Positions 44,601 through 53,607 of a DNA stretch of 64,000 nt are shown here, in pieces. Both the position numbers and the translations under genes were made by a program. The stretch lies in contig JAXBDG010000018.1 in the NCBI GenBank assembly GCA_036320915.1, positions 620,001 to 684,000 on the forward strand, given 5' to 3'. Within the stretch, counting starts at the first letter, position 1, and each line of letters opens with the position of its first letter. The DNA is from Linnemannia elongata (Eukaryota; Mortierellomycota; Mortierellomycetes; Mortierellales; Mortierellaceae). Below the pieces are notes generated by a model. That model was not told the DNA's origin. It saw only the letters and a list, made by a program, of their open reading frames with translations, and did not search any database.

Positions 44601-45563
44601 GACAATCCTATTGTTTGTGGAGACATCCCTGTTGTTTGTGGAGACAATCCTGTCAGATGCTTAGCGATCTCTCCGGACGGTCTTCGAATCGCATCAGTTG
44701 AAACAGACAACAGAGTCGTCACTGTGTGGAATATTGGAACCGGTCAAGCCGACGTTGTCCTGCGCGGTCACTCAGAACATGTGAAAACCATTGCATTTTC
44801 CGCCGACAGCCTCTGGATCGCCACCAGCAGCAACGACAAGAAAGTACGACTTTGGGACGCTCGCTCGGGGAACCTCGACCGCACACTTGAAAGCCACACC
44901 TACTTTGTCGGGAACTTGGCCTTCTTACCGAATAGCCGCAGGATTGTGTCGGGAGGCATGGATGGAACCGTTCGAGCCTGGGATTTGGACAGTGGTGGGT
45001 GTAGAGTCGTTGTGGATGCTGGAGTCCCTACAGAACGTTGGACAATATCGGCGTCACCCGATGGCTTGAGGGGAGCTTCTAAAAGCTTTATAAGCCGCGA
45101 TATTAAGCTTTGGGATATGGAGAGCGAGCAACTTCAACAAACGCTAGAGCACGATGATGAACCTTATTGCTTAGCGTTTTCGTTCAGTGGCCAATGGATG
45201 GGTGTGGGCTTGACTCGCTCGGTTTGGCTCTGGAATTTTGCACCTGACAAGACAGCAGGAGGAGACGGTCGAGTAGAGTGGAAGTGTTCGGTGCGTATCC
45301 GAGATATCTTTGGACGTGTCAACAGCATTGCATGGAAGCCCGACACACTGGAGTTTTGTATCGGATGTGAGAATGGGACTCTTCAAGTGTGGAGACTGGT
45401 GGAGACGTCAACATCGTCGTCGGATGGATGGTCGGCTCAGATGGTTTGGAGCGCTGGAAATCCTGCCTTAGCTGCCTCGGATGCCGTTTTTGCCGATGCT
45501 GTCGGTCTCTCTTCAGCCAACCAGCAATTACTCACTCAGCGTGGCAAGGGTGTCGCTGCTTGA
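41631..45563 (+). CDS. NLR-like protein D, lacking the N-terminal helical domain
   Basis: A 1310-residue open frame without stops. The start at 41631 aligns with the other paralogues (MSSSPPQGN). It keeps the Ser/Pro-rich beginning and the basic motif (HLSSLLKGD, ~50), then jumps after about 110 residues straight to the linker before NACHT (PPLVKVQ corresponds to SPLLAKVQ). Walker A GDSGAGKST is therefore at 173-181 instead of 681-689. About 500 residues are missing without breaking the frame. NACHT, HRSILEYFF, pentapeptides (~590-640) and 14 WD40 blades (~655-1265) are complete. One blade linker carries three 7-residue units (IVCGDNP/IVCGDIP/VVCGDNP). The N-terminus is most like E, its neighbour, so D and E are likely a tandem pair. 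It may act as a regulatory or decoy partner, or be non-functional; that is inference. Confidence 0.92.
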   Translation: MSSSPPQGNSLPYPPSSTSSKGPEITIEGQHALSQLEHTASLGCVTSKRKHLSSLLKGDPKVKKTVPTSAATSAPATFVGIEGPIQSAEPDRNTVPVSLKPHPPPLVKVQNIPKVEDDLHVLRLMRIAEYKQAVYIDPMAKLSLQDTDDNLFPLMDRVRDFLTGNAQVMLVLGDSGAGKSTFNRHLEHELWQEYKPGGRIPLFVNLPSLERPQKALVTEQLRTYDFKGDQIHELKKHRQFILICDGYDESQLKSNLHTTNLFNRSGQWSVKLLITCRTQYLGPDYRSRFEPKTVDQYARIANDLFQQAVIAPFSRKQIEDYVEHYAPLEPRTWVKKDYMDKLEAIPNLMDLVRNPFLLTLSLEALPTVVQGKADISRLRVTRAELYDTFVRHWMAVNKRRLENQRLDRENQMAFEELLEAGFENSGVKFQQDLATAIFVHQDGRPVVDYVNKRDKSSWKATFFSLDCETSLLRDASLLSRAGTQYRFVHRSILEYFFACTICGPIGEQSELDPPVFSGTSATAPTIGAHPLSKRNLVTEPSIIQFLAERVQPNSRFKDELLAIIEESKTEDQATRAAANAMTILVKAGVRFNGVNLRGVRVPGADMSGGQFDSAQLQEADLTGVNLTKSWIRRADFTKAHMEGVQFGEMPYLQEDDEVYSCTYSPDGRSLAVSLLGERINIYDTCTWTRTRTFQGHLKCSNSIAYSPTGLQLLSGSDDNTVRLWDCESGSCVFVLEGHTDVVWTVAFSPSGKQVASAGKDNTMKLWDVQSGTNLFTLTHYSEGIHCISYSPDGHEVVSVGEDGMIRFFDTQTGQPGEVWGTRYLVKMSVAYSPGGQEIAVGLDNWSLLLYNTTTGRRTRLWTAHSGAVMGVRFSPNNQWIATCSYDNTVKVWSAATGFVLSVFTGHSHCVCQVAFSPNGLQLASCSIDKTIRLWDVSSLGTGVDVESGSDPLTSIFYSPDGRAVICRTSTGAVRQYDAVSGASGPTIVCGDNPIVCGDIPVVCGDNPVRCLAISPDGLRIASVETDNRVVTVWNIGTGQADVVLRGHSEHVKTIAFSADSLWIATSSNDKKVRLWDARSGNLDRTLESHTYFVGNLAFLPNSRRIVSGGMDGTVRAWDLDSGGCRVVVDAGVPTERWTISASPDGLRGASKSFISRDIKLWDMESEQLQQTLEHDDEPYCLAFSFSGQWMGVGLTRSVWLWNFAPDKTAGGDGRVEWKCSVRIRDIFGRVNSIAWKPDTLEFCIGCENGTLQVWRLVETSTSSSDGWSAQMVWSAGNPALAASDAVFADAVGLSSANQQLLTQRGKGVAA

Positions 45564-45774
45564 ACAACATAGTCCATTTCATAATTCCTTTCATGTAGAG
45601 TGACAGTAGACATGATAGTTCGTAGGTACTTCCAATTGCTACTGAAGGCGCATGGCGCGCCAATTAATAACATAGCTTATTTTGTTCTTTGAATGGTGTG
45701 AGTGATAACTCACCCATTGTGTAGCTGGTAGTGCTGACATTCGTTTGGTACAAAGAGGGAAAGAAATCAGCAAA
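45564..45774. other. Shared spacer between NLR D and pirin remnant D
   Basis: Module-type spacer with the ATGGCGCGCCAATTAATAAC stretch (about 45652-45671). It holds the presumed 3' UTRs. No other feature was seen. Confidence 0.5.
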
Positions 45775-46084
45775 CTACTTTGAAGCACTATCCGAGTTTC
45801 GCTTCCTCCCCCTCTCTCACATCCCATCCGTATAAACCCCATAAGTCTCAAACCTCCTCCCTTGCATTCACAACAAACGGGCCAATTTGAACCAGGGGCT
45901 CTCTCAAAGGCTTTGCCGCTGCCAGCTCAAAATCCGACTCCTCATTCTTTTTCAGGGTCCTGACGGTGCAAGTAACATCGTCGAAGAGGAGGAGGGTCCT
46001 CACTGTCCGGACCACCGATATATGCGGTCCTGCTGAGCATGCAGAGGAATCCGGTATAGGTCGAGGGGATGGTGTGCGTGAACA
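45775..46084 (-). pseudogene. Pirin remnant of module D (C-terminal third only)
   Basis: Only the last ~90 codons of pirin remain: a TGFLYML-like strand in altered form, then REPLVQIGPFVVNAREEV near the end. The similarity ends abruptly near 46084; the whole iron-binding N-terminal cupin is gone. This is the most decayed pirin in the window. Confidence 0.8.
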
Positions 46085-47854
46085 CGTTTGCACCGCTTTC
46101 TCTTCAGCCTCATGTCTATACATTTTTTGTTTTACGGGCTTTCATCTTTGCATGAAGATCAGACACCACTGTCCGTCCTCTATAAAGCTATACGGTCCAC
46201 AGCTGGATGCCTTGACCCCTCGATCAATTGATCAATTGGCAAATGAGAAGTGAGGAAGCCTCGATGATGAATTAGTCTCACCAACTCGATCAACAGCCGA
46301 TTCTGTTCCTGAAAAGAAGACGCATACCATTATATGGGTTATATACCTTGCGAAAAGATTGTGAATACTTGGACAAATCCAGGCTACTGCCACCAAACTA
46401 CATAATTCACACTTTGGTCTTTCTTCCAGAGACCAATGGTTTAGAATTGCTTGGTCCTTGCTTTCTCTGTTTACGCGCAAAAAAAGCAAGCTAAAAATCA
46501 AATAGCAGTTTTCGCTATTGAAAGGAAGAAAAAGTTGCAAGGTGCATGCATGAATGGGTCACAGCCGAGGCAAACCAAGAAAGGGACAGTGGGCGAAAAG
46601 GTGAGAGGATAACGTAAAGTAACCCTAAGCTCGACTTTTTCTTTTTTTCTTTTCCTCTTTGGCTCACCCCCTGTCATCTCCCCCCCCCCCCCCCCCCCCC
46701 CCCCCTACCATCCGCAAGTACTCCACCGCCGTCGTCCATCTTCCTCTCTTTGTCATTCATTTTTCACATTTCTCGATTCAACATCCAGCACGTTGTTCAC
46801 ATTGTGAAATCAGCTTACTTTTGTTCATTGGCAACCTCGTCACTCCGCTACCAACACTAACACAGACACATACCGTTCCCTCCTCGTGCTCGCTTGTCGA
46901 GAACTTCAACCACAAACAACAAAAGCAAAAATAAAAACAAAAAAAAAAAAAGCAACAGAAAGACGCTCGTATGAACGTTGCAGAAGTATGTCCTTCCAAA
47001 CAGGTCGCTAGGTGTGAACCGCTGTATCAAGGAAGGAAACAAGACTATTGTGTGCTAATACACGATTGAAATGTAATAGATACTTCCTCCTTGCCAGAAA
47101 CAACTAAACTCATCAAGAGCCCTCATCGTCGTGACTCACGCAAAAAACCATTAAACCAGTGCCCCTCTTGTCTCAAGGTAAAGGAAAGATCGTGTGAAAA
47201 AAAAAGGATCTGGAGAAGATTCTTCAATTGCTCTTTGCTTCTCAACTTGGTGGTGCTAATCCGTTCCGCATTGGAAATACATGTAGGACAAGAAAACTCT
47301 TTTGCCAGCTACACACCCACAAAGCAAAACAAAAACCAAAGGCCATAAAATTCGACACCTAGTCCCCAGCCGGTATGTTTGAAGGTGCTAGCACAGCAAA
47401 CAATAAGTGCAATTGACAGCCGTTCTTTAGCTAAACACAATTTTGACCAATTCTTGTAGACATAAACCGACAAGTCGCGCCAGCCAAACACAAGCCTGGT
47501 CCATCACCTAAACAAACAGAACCAAAAAAAGGGCCCTGTTGTTAACTTTTTGGTAAGGAAGGCAAACGATGGACAACCATCCATCCCACACATATCTGGT
47601 CATGAAGTGCAGTCCAGTATACAAATCTCCCCTAACATTGCGCATACTTTTGTTGATAACTCCACACTATCATCTCAGCCATTCATCCGCTCACCCGTTC
47701 CTTCGCAACCCTTTACCAGCAGCAAAGTTGTTGTTCAAACTAACGCTAGGTAAAAAGGAGAGGGAATACTTAATTATTATGACAGATTTATTTCAGCAGG
47801 GTTGTGCAGACAATTAATACAGTTCATTCATTCTTGAGGTGCAGAGCTGTGGCC
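46085..47854. promoter_or_regulatory. Upstream region of NLR E
   Basis: The left part is old pirin promoter (ATCAATTGATCAATTGGC, near 46223). The right part is the conserved NLR leader: a C-run of 26 near 46679-46704, the CTAATACACGATTGAAATG element (about 47055), TTTAGCTAAACACAATT (about 47427), and the leader intron 47750-47796. No gene was recognised. Short frames here and at 3991-4218 resemble each other but are not kept in C or D. Confidence 0.5.
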
Positions 47855-50800
47855 ATGCCATCTTCGCCACCCCCAGGCAGTTCGCCTATTTTCCCACCCT
47901 TCTCGGCGTCTTCTGAGCGCCCGGAAATAGTCATCGAAGGACATCACGTCCTTTCTCAGCTCGAGCATACTGCTTCACTTGGGCGTGTGCCAACAAAGCC
48001 AGGAGACGTTCCGACTATCGCTCAAGGATTGGCAACCATTCAGCTCGGGCCAGCAAACTTGTTAGGCACTCTTAGTCATCGAAATGCCGCCGCCGACGAT
48101 GATCATGAACCAGGCGACTCCAGAGATGCCAGTTCGGTCTCATCAAGCCATTCGTCAAAGTCTGGATTCAGGAAACGTTTCTCGAGACTTTTCAAGAGAG
48201 ACCCCAGAGCTAAAGAGACTGTTACCGCCTCAGCAGTCTCATCAGCGTCCGTTACGCTCGTTAGAGCTGAGGGATGTATCAAGTCTGGTGCGCCTAACAG
48301 TGACGCCGTACTTGTCTCGTCGAGACGGCACTCACCAGCAGACCTTGTTGAAACATCATCCTCCAACCGCGCTGTCCCAACCACCCAGGCACAGCGCCCC
48401 GCTGCGGATGGCTCAATCCGTCTGAACATCTTCCCCGAGAACGTTGCCAAACCCACCTACAAGACCGACCTCCCCAAGTCACATGCTCGTATTGACAAGA
48501 CCCCGCGACTTGTCTACTGTTGTAGCCTCCTCTCCAAGGCTCAAGGATCACATTCATCAACCTCGGACAGCGGTGTCTCCCAAGATTCGCCTCTCGACGA
48601 TGAGGAGAAGGCATGGGTTCAACTTATTGATCCCGTCTTGCAGGACCGATATCGTTGGCTTGTTCAGCAGTTAGTCAGAGCGTTCGCTGAAAACCCACTC
48701 AAGGCATCTGATATGGTTACCGAGATCGTTCTTGTTGGTCCTATCCTCGAGCGCGACACCTACCGCAGTCTGCTCTCTTGCTTCATCTCCAAATTTGAGC
48801 GGACAACAGCGCTGGATGTCACTCTACTCCAAGGTCTTGTGCAACTGGTCGAGTGCGCCTCATCTGGATACCTCGTCGACGACGATCTGGTCAGGATCGC
48901 CACTGTTATCTCAAAGGAGCTGTCGATCACCCACTTAGGCACGAGCAATCACCCCTTGTACCTGACATGGTCGCTAGCTAGAGTCCTTGATGTAATGGTG
49001 GCTGGCAAGGTCCAGGATCTGAACCGCGAACGAGATCACCAGCCGATGCTGCAGCTCCTGGACGGCCTCAAGGACAGCAAAGATGTCGTTCAGAAGTACG
49101 AGGCTAGCTACGCTTATCAGGCCCTCCAGTATGCACCTGATGACGAGACTCCGCTCCAGGTGCTGTGGAGATATGCAAAGGTTGCAGCGGCAGGGGCAGG
49201 TGCAGTTTCGAGTGTTTTCAAATTGGATCCAGAAGGACTCCTCAAAGGCCTCGAGAGCCTTCAAGAGATCAGTGCAGGAGTTGTGGAAGCTGTTAGCACT
49301 GGAATTGAGGTGGTCGAGACACTCCGTGCGGGTGCTGGTGGAGTTATCCGCGCATCAGAGCGCAAGTTTGACGTTATGAAGAAACGTTCGTGGTATCTCG
49401 CCCTGCAAGGAACGGCTATCTTTATTCGACAAGGACGACTTTCGGACTTCAATCTAGTCGCCACACAGGCGCCATGCCGCCACAACGTCAACTTTCAATG
49501 GGGAATCTGCCGCCAGCTCGGAGAGATTGCAGTCGAGCCGCTCTGGGATGTTCCCGTCCGCCGACAGGCCGTCGACTTTCTAGGAGAATTGTACAGAGGC
49601 GGATCTAGCAGGAAGTCGCATGTCGATGTCAAACGATGGATTCTCACCATCCTCGTCCAGATCTCGGAGTTGTCAGATGTCTTTATCAAGGATCGCGCTG
49701 GTGCCTTGCTGGAAGGCCTGAAGAAGAGCGACATCGCCGAGTTTCCTGGCTCTTACCCGCTGAGCCGACGTCTCCCTCTGCCGCCAACCTCTCCGCTTCT
49801 TGTCAAGGTCCAAGAGATCCCAAGAATCGAACACGACCTGCACGTCTTGAGGTTGATGAGGATTGCCGAGTACAAGCAGGCGGTCTACATCGTCCCCATG
49901 GCAAAGCTCAGCCTCCAAGATGCGGATGACAATCTGTTCTCTCTAATGGACAAGATCAGGGAATTTCTTGCAAGCGACGCCCAGGTTATGCTTGTCCTTG
50001 GCGATTCGGGGGCGGGCAAGTCGACATTCAATCGACACTTAGAACACGAGCTCTGGCAGGAGTACAAGCCAGGAGGCCGCATCCCGCTTTTCATCAATTT
50101 GCCATCGCTCGATCGACCAGAGAAAGATTTCATTGCAGAGCAACTCAGGATATTTAAGTTCTCGGAGTCACAGATTCAGGAACTGGAGCAACACCGCCAG
50201 TTTGTCTTGATCTGCGACGGGTATGATGAAAGCCAGCTTACTTCCAACCTTCATACGACCAACTTCCTCAATCTATCGGGTCAGCGCGAAGCCAAACTAC
50301 TAATCACTTGTCGCTCTCAGTATCTTGGACCTGACTACCGAGGACGCTTTGTGCCTCAGGCGGTGAATCAGTACAACCGAGCAGCCGATGATCTCTTTAT
50401 GGAAGCCGTCATCGCTCCCTTCTCCAAGGAACAGATTGAAGACTATGTTGAGCGATATGTCCCACTTGAGCCACGAACCTGGGTCAAGAAGGACTACATG
50501 GACAAGCTGGAAACCATTCCAAATCTGATGGATCTGGTAAAGAACCCGTTCCTTCTGACTCTCTGCCTTGAGGCTCTCCCTGATGTCGTCCAAGGCAAGT
50601 CCGATCTCTCGAGGCTCCGAGTCAGTCGTGTTCAGCTGTACGACAAATTTGTGTGGCACTGGCTTGGAGTCAACAAACGCCGTCTGCAGGACAGGTTAAG
50701 CGGCGACAAGCTGTCAGCATTTGAGGAGTTGTTGGAGGCCGGATTCGAAGAGAGTGGCTTCAAGTTCCAAAAGGATTTGGCAGCTGCGATCTTTGTACAT

Positions 50801-53386
50801 CAGGACGGCAGGCCCGTTGTCGACTATATCAACAAACACGACAAATCATCCTGGAAAACCGCCTTTTTTAGCACCAACTGCGAGACGAGTCTTCTCCGTG
50901 GCGCCAGTCTTCTCAGTCGAGCTGGCACGCAGTACCGCTTTGTCCATCGCTCCATCTTGGAGTATTTTTTCTCTTGCACCATCTGTGGCCCCATCAAGGA
51001 GCCTAATGAATTTGATCCGCCTCTTTTTTCCGATACCTCTGCCATCTCGCCCACTATCAGCGCACATCCATTGTCCCAGAGAAACCTTGTTGTAGAGCCC
51101 TCGATTATCCAGTTTTTGGCCGAGCGCGCGCAGTTGGACTCTGGGTTTAAGGACGAACTCCACAGCATCGTTGAGCTGTCCAAGGCCGACGACCAAGCAA
51201 GGCGAGCCGCTGCGAACGCCATTACGATCTTGGTCCGGGCCGGAGTACAATTCAACGGAGCCGATCTTCGGGGTATTCAAGTTCCTGGAGCTGACTTGTC
51301 TGGTGGCCAGTTCGACTCGGCACAACTGCAGGGAGCAGACTTGACAGGCGTCAACCTCACCAAGAGCTGGATTCGTCAAGTGGACTTCACCAAGGCGCAG
51401 ATGGAGAGAGTTCATTTCGGGGAGATGCCGTACTTGAAGGAGGATGACAAAGTAGAATCGTGCGCCTATTCGCCTGGCGGAACATCACTTGCTGTAGGTC
51501 TAAGCTACGGCCAGATCAACATTTACGATACCTCGGTGTGGAAAATAACTCGCACTTTTCAAGGGCATCGAGATTGTGTTAACAACATCGCCTTTTCACC
51601 TACTGGACATCAACTCCTTTCAGGAAGCGACGACAACACAGTACGATTGTGGGATTGCGAGAGTGGGTCGTGCATTTTTGTTCTGGAGGGGCATACCGAC
51701 AGAGTGTGGACTGTGGCGTTTTCACCCTCTGGCAAGCAGGTCGCGTCGGCTGGAGTGGATAAGACTGTGAAGCTATGGGATGTTCAGACAGGCGGCAATC
51801 TATTCACCTTAACCGGTCATACTGAATGGATTCGTAGAATTTCCTACTCACCCGATGGACATACGGTGATGTCTATTGACTACGATGGGATGATCCGGTT
51901 CTTTGACACACAGACTGGGCAGCCAGGAGAAGTCTGGGAGAGCCCAATTGGTGGGATGTATAGAGCCGCGTTCTCACCTGGAGGCCAAGAGATCGCTGTA
52001 GTGTATTCTAATGGGGCCTTACTGCTTTACAATATGACTACCGGCAAGCCAACGAAGAATTGGAAGGCTCATTACAGAGGAGTCGCGGGCGTGAGCTTTT
52101 CCCCGAATGGCCAGTGGGTCGCCACATGCAGTTTTGACAGCACAGTGAAGGTCTGGAGTGCTGTAACGGGGTTGGTCCTTTCTGTCTTTACCGGCCATGG
52201 TTCTCCTGTCTGCCAAGTAGCCTTTTCACCAAACGGACTCCAGCTTGCCTCGTGTAGTTGGGACAAGACCGTTCGACTCTGGGACGTGAGCTCACTGGGA
52301 ACAGGCATGGACGCGGGGAGTGGATCCGACCCGTTGGAGAGTGTACTTTTTTCTGCAGACGGTCGAATTCTCGTCTGTCTCACCAGATCGGGAGCTGTGC
52401 GGCGGTATAATGCAGTTTCTGGAGAGTCTGGTCCTTTCGCTGTTTGCGGAGACCATCATGTCAGAAGTCTAGCGATCTCTCCGGATGGTCGTCGAATCGC
52501 GTCAGTTGTAACAGACAACAGAGTCGTCTTTGTGTGGGACATTGAAACAGGTCAAGCCGATGTTATGCTGTGCGGTCACACAGGCGAGGTGCACGCCGTG
52601 GCTTTTTCAGCCGACAGCTGCTGGATCGCCACGGGCAGCTACGACAAGACAGTGCGACTTTGGGACGCTCGCTCAGGGATACTGGACCGCGTGCTTGAGG
52701 GCCATACCTCTAATGTCGCTTGTTTGGCATTCTTGCCGAATAGCCATCGAATTTTGTCGGGAGAACAGAATGGAACTATTCGAGCCTGGGATTTGGACAG
52801 CCGTGGGTGTAAAGTCGTTGTGGATGCTGGAAGCCCTGCAGAACATTGGACAATATCGATATCACCCGATGGCTTGAGGAGTGCTTCTAAAAGATTTTTG
52901 AGGCGGGATGTAAAGCTTTGGGACATGGAGAGCGGGCAACTTCAACAAACGCTAGAGCATGACAACAGTGTAGGGTGCTTTGCATTCTCGCGCTGTGGCC
53001 AATGGGTAGGCGTAGACTTGTCTGACTCGATTTGGCTCTGGAATTTCGTTGCTGACACGTCGGCAGAAGGAGGAGAAGGTGGTGGAGGAGGAGGAGGTGG
53101 AGAGTGGAAGTGTTTGGTGCGTATCAGAGATATCTTTGGAAATGTCAACAGCATTTCATGGAAACCTGACACGTTGGAGTTTGGCATCGGATGCGCGAGT
53201 GGGTCCCTTCAAGTGTGGAGACTAGTGGAGAGGTCGTCGACGTCGAGTGCATGGTCAGCGCAGTTGGTTTGGAGCGCTGGAGATCCTGTTCTAGCAGCCT
53301 CGGATGCCGTTTTTGCTGATGCTATTGGCCTCTCCTCAGTCAATCATCAATTTCTAACTCAGCGTTGCAAGTGTTTCGCTGCTTGA
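47855..53386 (+). CDS. NLR-like protein E: helical N-domain, NACHT, pentapeptide, WD40
   Basis: An intact 1843-residue paralogue, the longest of the set. Start 47855 (MPSSPPPGSS) by alignment. Features: basic motif KRFSRLFKRD; an extra ~35-residue Ser/Thr-rich stretch before the helical N-domain; Walker A GDSGAGKST (716-724); Walker B LICDGYDES; HRSILEYFF; pentapeptides ADLRG/ADLSG/ADLTG (~1132-1180); 14 WD40 blades (~1198-1800); tail LAASDAVFADAIG. A run of eight Gly in the penultimate blade loop (about 53076-53105) is not in the other copies. It is the only NLR here whose facing pirin gene is intact (53608-54573), so it shows the undamaged module. Confidence 0.93.
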   Translation: MPSSPPPGSSPIFPPFSASSERPEIVIEGHHVLSQLEHTASLGRVPTKPGDVPTIAQGLATIQLGPANLLGTLSHRNAAADDDHEPGDSRDASSVSSSHSSKSGFRKRFSRLFKRDPRAKETVTASAVSSASVTLVRAEGCIKSGAPNSDAVLVSSRRHSPADLVETSSSNRAVPTTQAQRPAADGSIRLNIFPENVAKPTYKTDLPKSHARIDKTPRLVYCCSLLSKAQGSHSSTSDSGVSQDSPLDDEEKAWVQLIDPVLQDRYRWLVQQLVRAFAENPLKASDMVTEIVLVGPILERDTYRSLLSCFISKFERTTALDVTLLQGLVQLVECASSGYLVDDDLVRIATVISKELSITHLGTSNHPLYLTWSLARVLDVMVAGKVQDLNRERDHQPMLQLLDGLKDSKDVVQKYEASYAYQALQYAPDDETPLQVLWRYAKVAAAGAGAVSSVFKLDPEGLLKGLESLQEISAGVVEAVSTGIEVVETLRAGAGGVIRASERKFDVMKKRSWYLALQGTAIFIRQGRLSDFNLVATQAPCRHNVNFQWGICRQLGEIAVEPLWDVPVRRQAVDFLGELYRGGSSRKSHVDVKRWILTILVQISELSDVFIKDRAGALLEGLKKSDIAEFPGSYPLSRRLPLPPTSPLLVKVQEIPRIEHDLHVLRLMRIAEYKQAVYIVPMAKLSLQDADDNLFSLMDKIREFLASDAQVMLVLGDSGAGKSTFNRHLEHELWQEYKPGGRIPLFINLPSLDRPEKDFIAEQLRIFKFSESQIQELEQHRQFVLICDGYDESQLTSNLHTTNFLNLSGQREAKLLITCRSQYLGPDYRGRFVPQAVNQYNRAADDLFMEAVIAPFSKEQIEDYVERYVPLEPRTWVKKDYMDKLETIPNLMDLVKNPFLLTLCLEALPDVVQGKSDLSRLRVSRVQLYDKFVWHWLGVNKRRLQDRLSGDKLSAFEELLEAGFEESGFKFQKDLAAAIFVHQDGRPVVDYINKHDKSSWKTAFFSTNCETSLLRGASLLSRAGTQYRFVHRSILEYFFSCTICGPIKEPNEFDPPLFSDTSAISPTISAHPLSQRNLVVEPSIIQFLAERAQLDSGFKDELHSIVELSKADDQARRAAANAITILVRAGVQFNGADLRGIQVPGADLSGGQFDSAQLQGADLTGVNLTKSWIRQVDFTKAQMERVHFGEMPYLKEDDKVESCAYSPGGTSLAVGLSYGQINIYDTSVWKITRTFQGHRDCVNNIAFSPTGHQLLSGSDDNTVRLWDCESGSCIFVLEGHTDRVWTVAFSPSGKQVASAGVDKTVKLWDVQTGGNLFTLTGHTEWIRRISYSPDGHTVMSIDYDGMIRFFDTQTGQPGEVWESPIGGMYRAAFSPGGQEIAVVYSNGALLLYNMTTGKPTKNWKAHYRGVAGVSFSPNGQWVATCSFDSTVKVWSAVTGLVLSVFTGHGSPVCQVAFSPNGLQLASCSWDKTVRLWDVSSLGTGMDAGSGSDPLESVLFSADGRILVCLTRSGAVRRYNAVSGESGPFAVCGDHHVRSLAISPDGRRIASVVTDNRVVFVWDIETGQADVMLCGHTGEVHAVAFSADSCWIATGSYDKTVRLWDARSGILDRVLEGHTSNVACLAFLPNSHRILSGEQNGTIRAWDLDSRGCKVVVDAGSPAEHWTISISPDGLRSASKRFLRRDVKLWDMESGQLQQTLEHDNSVGCFAFSRCGQWVGVDLSDSIWLWNFVADTSAEGGEGGGGGGGGEWKCLVRIRDIFGNVNSISWKPDTLEFGIGCASGSLQVWRLVERSSTSSAWSAQLVWSAGDPVLAASDAVFADAIGLSSVNHQFLTQRCKCFAA

Positions 53387-53607
53387 ACAACATAGCCCAT
53401 TACACAATTTTTACAAGTTAAGAGACATTACATATGTTCATTAGTAGGGTTTCAATTGTTACTGAAGGCGAATGGCTCTAGTTATTAACAAATACGATTT
53501 TTGTTCATTAAATACTGGGCATGTTTTCTATTCATTATGGCGCAGAGAGTGTTGCTTTCATTGTTGCTGAGATACGTTTTGTGCAAGGAGCAAAAATGAA
53601 CGGTGTT
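53387..53607. other. Shared spacer between NLR E and pirin E
   Basis: The module-type spacer in diverged form (TACTGAAGGCGAATGGCTC, then TTATTAACA), 221 bp long, between two intact convergent genes. The 3' ends of the two mRNAs may overlap here. Confidence 0.5.
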
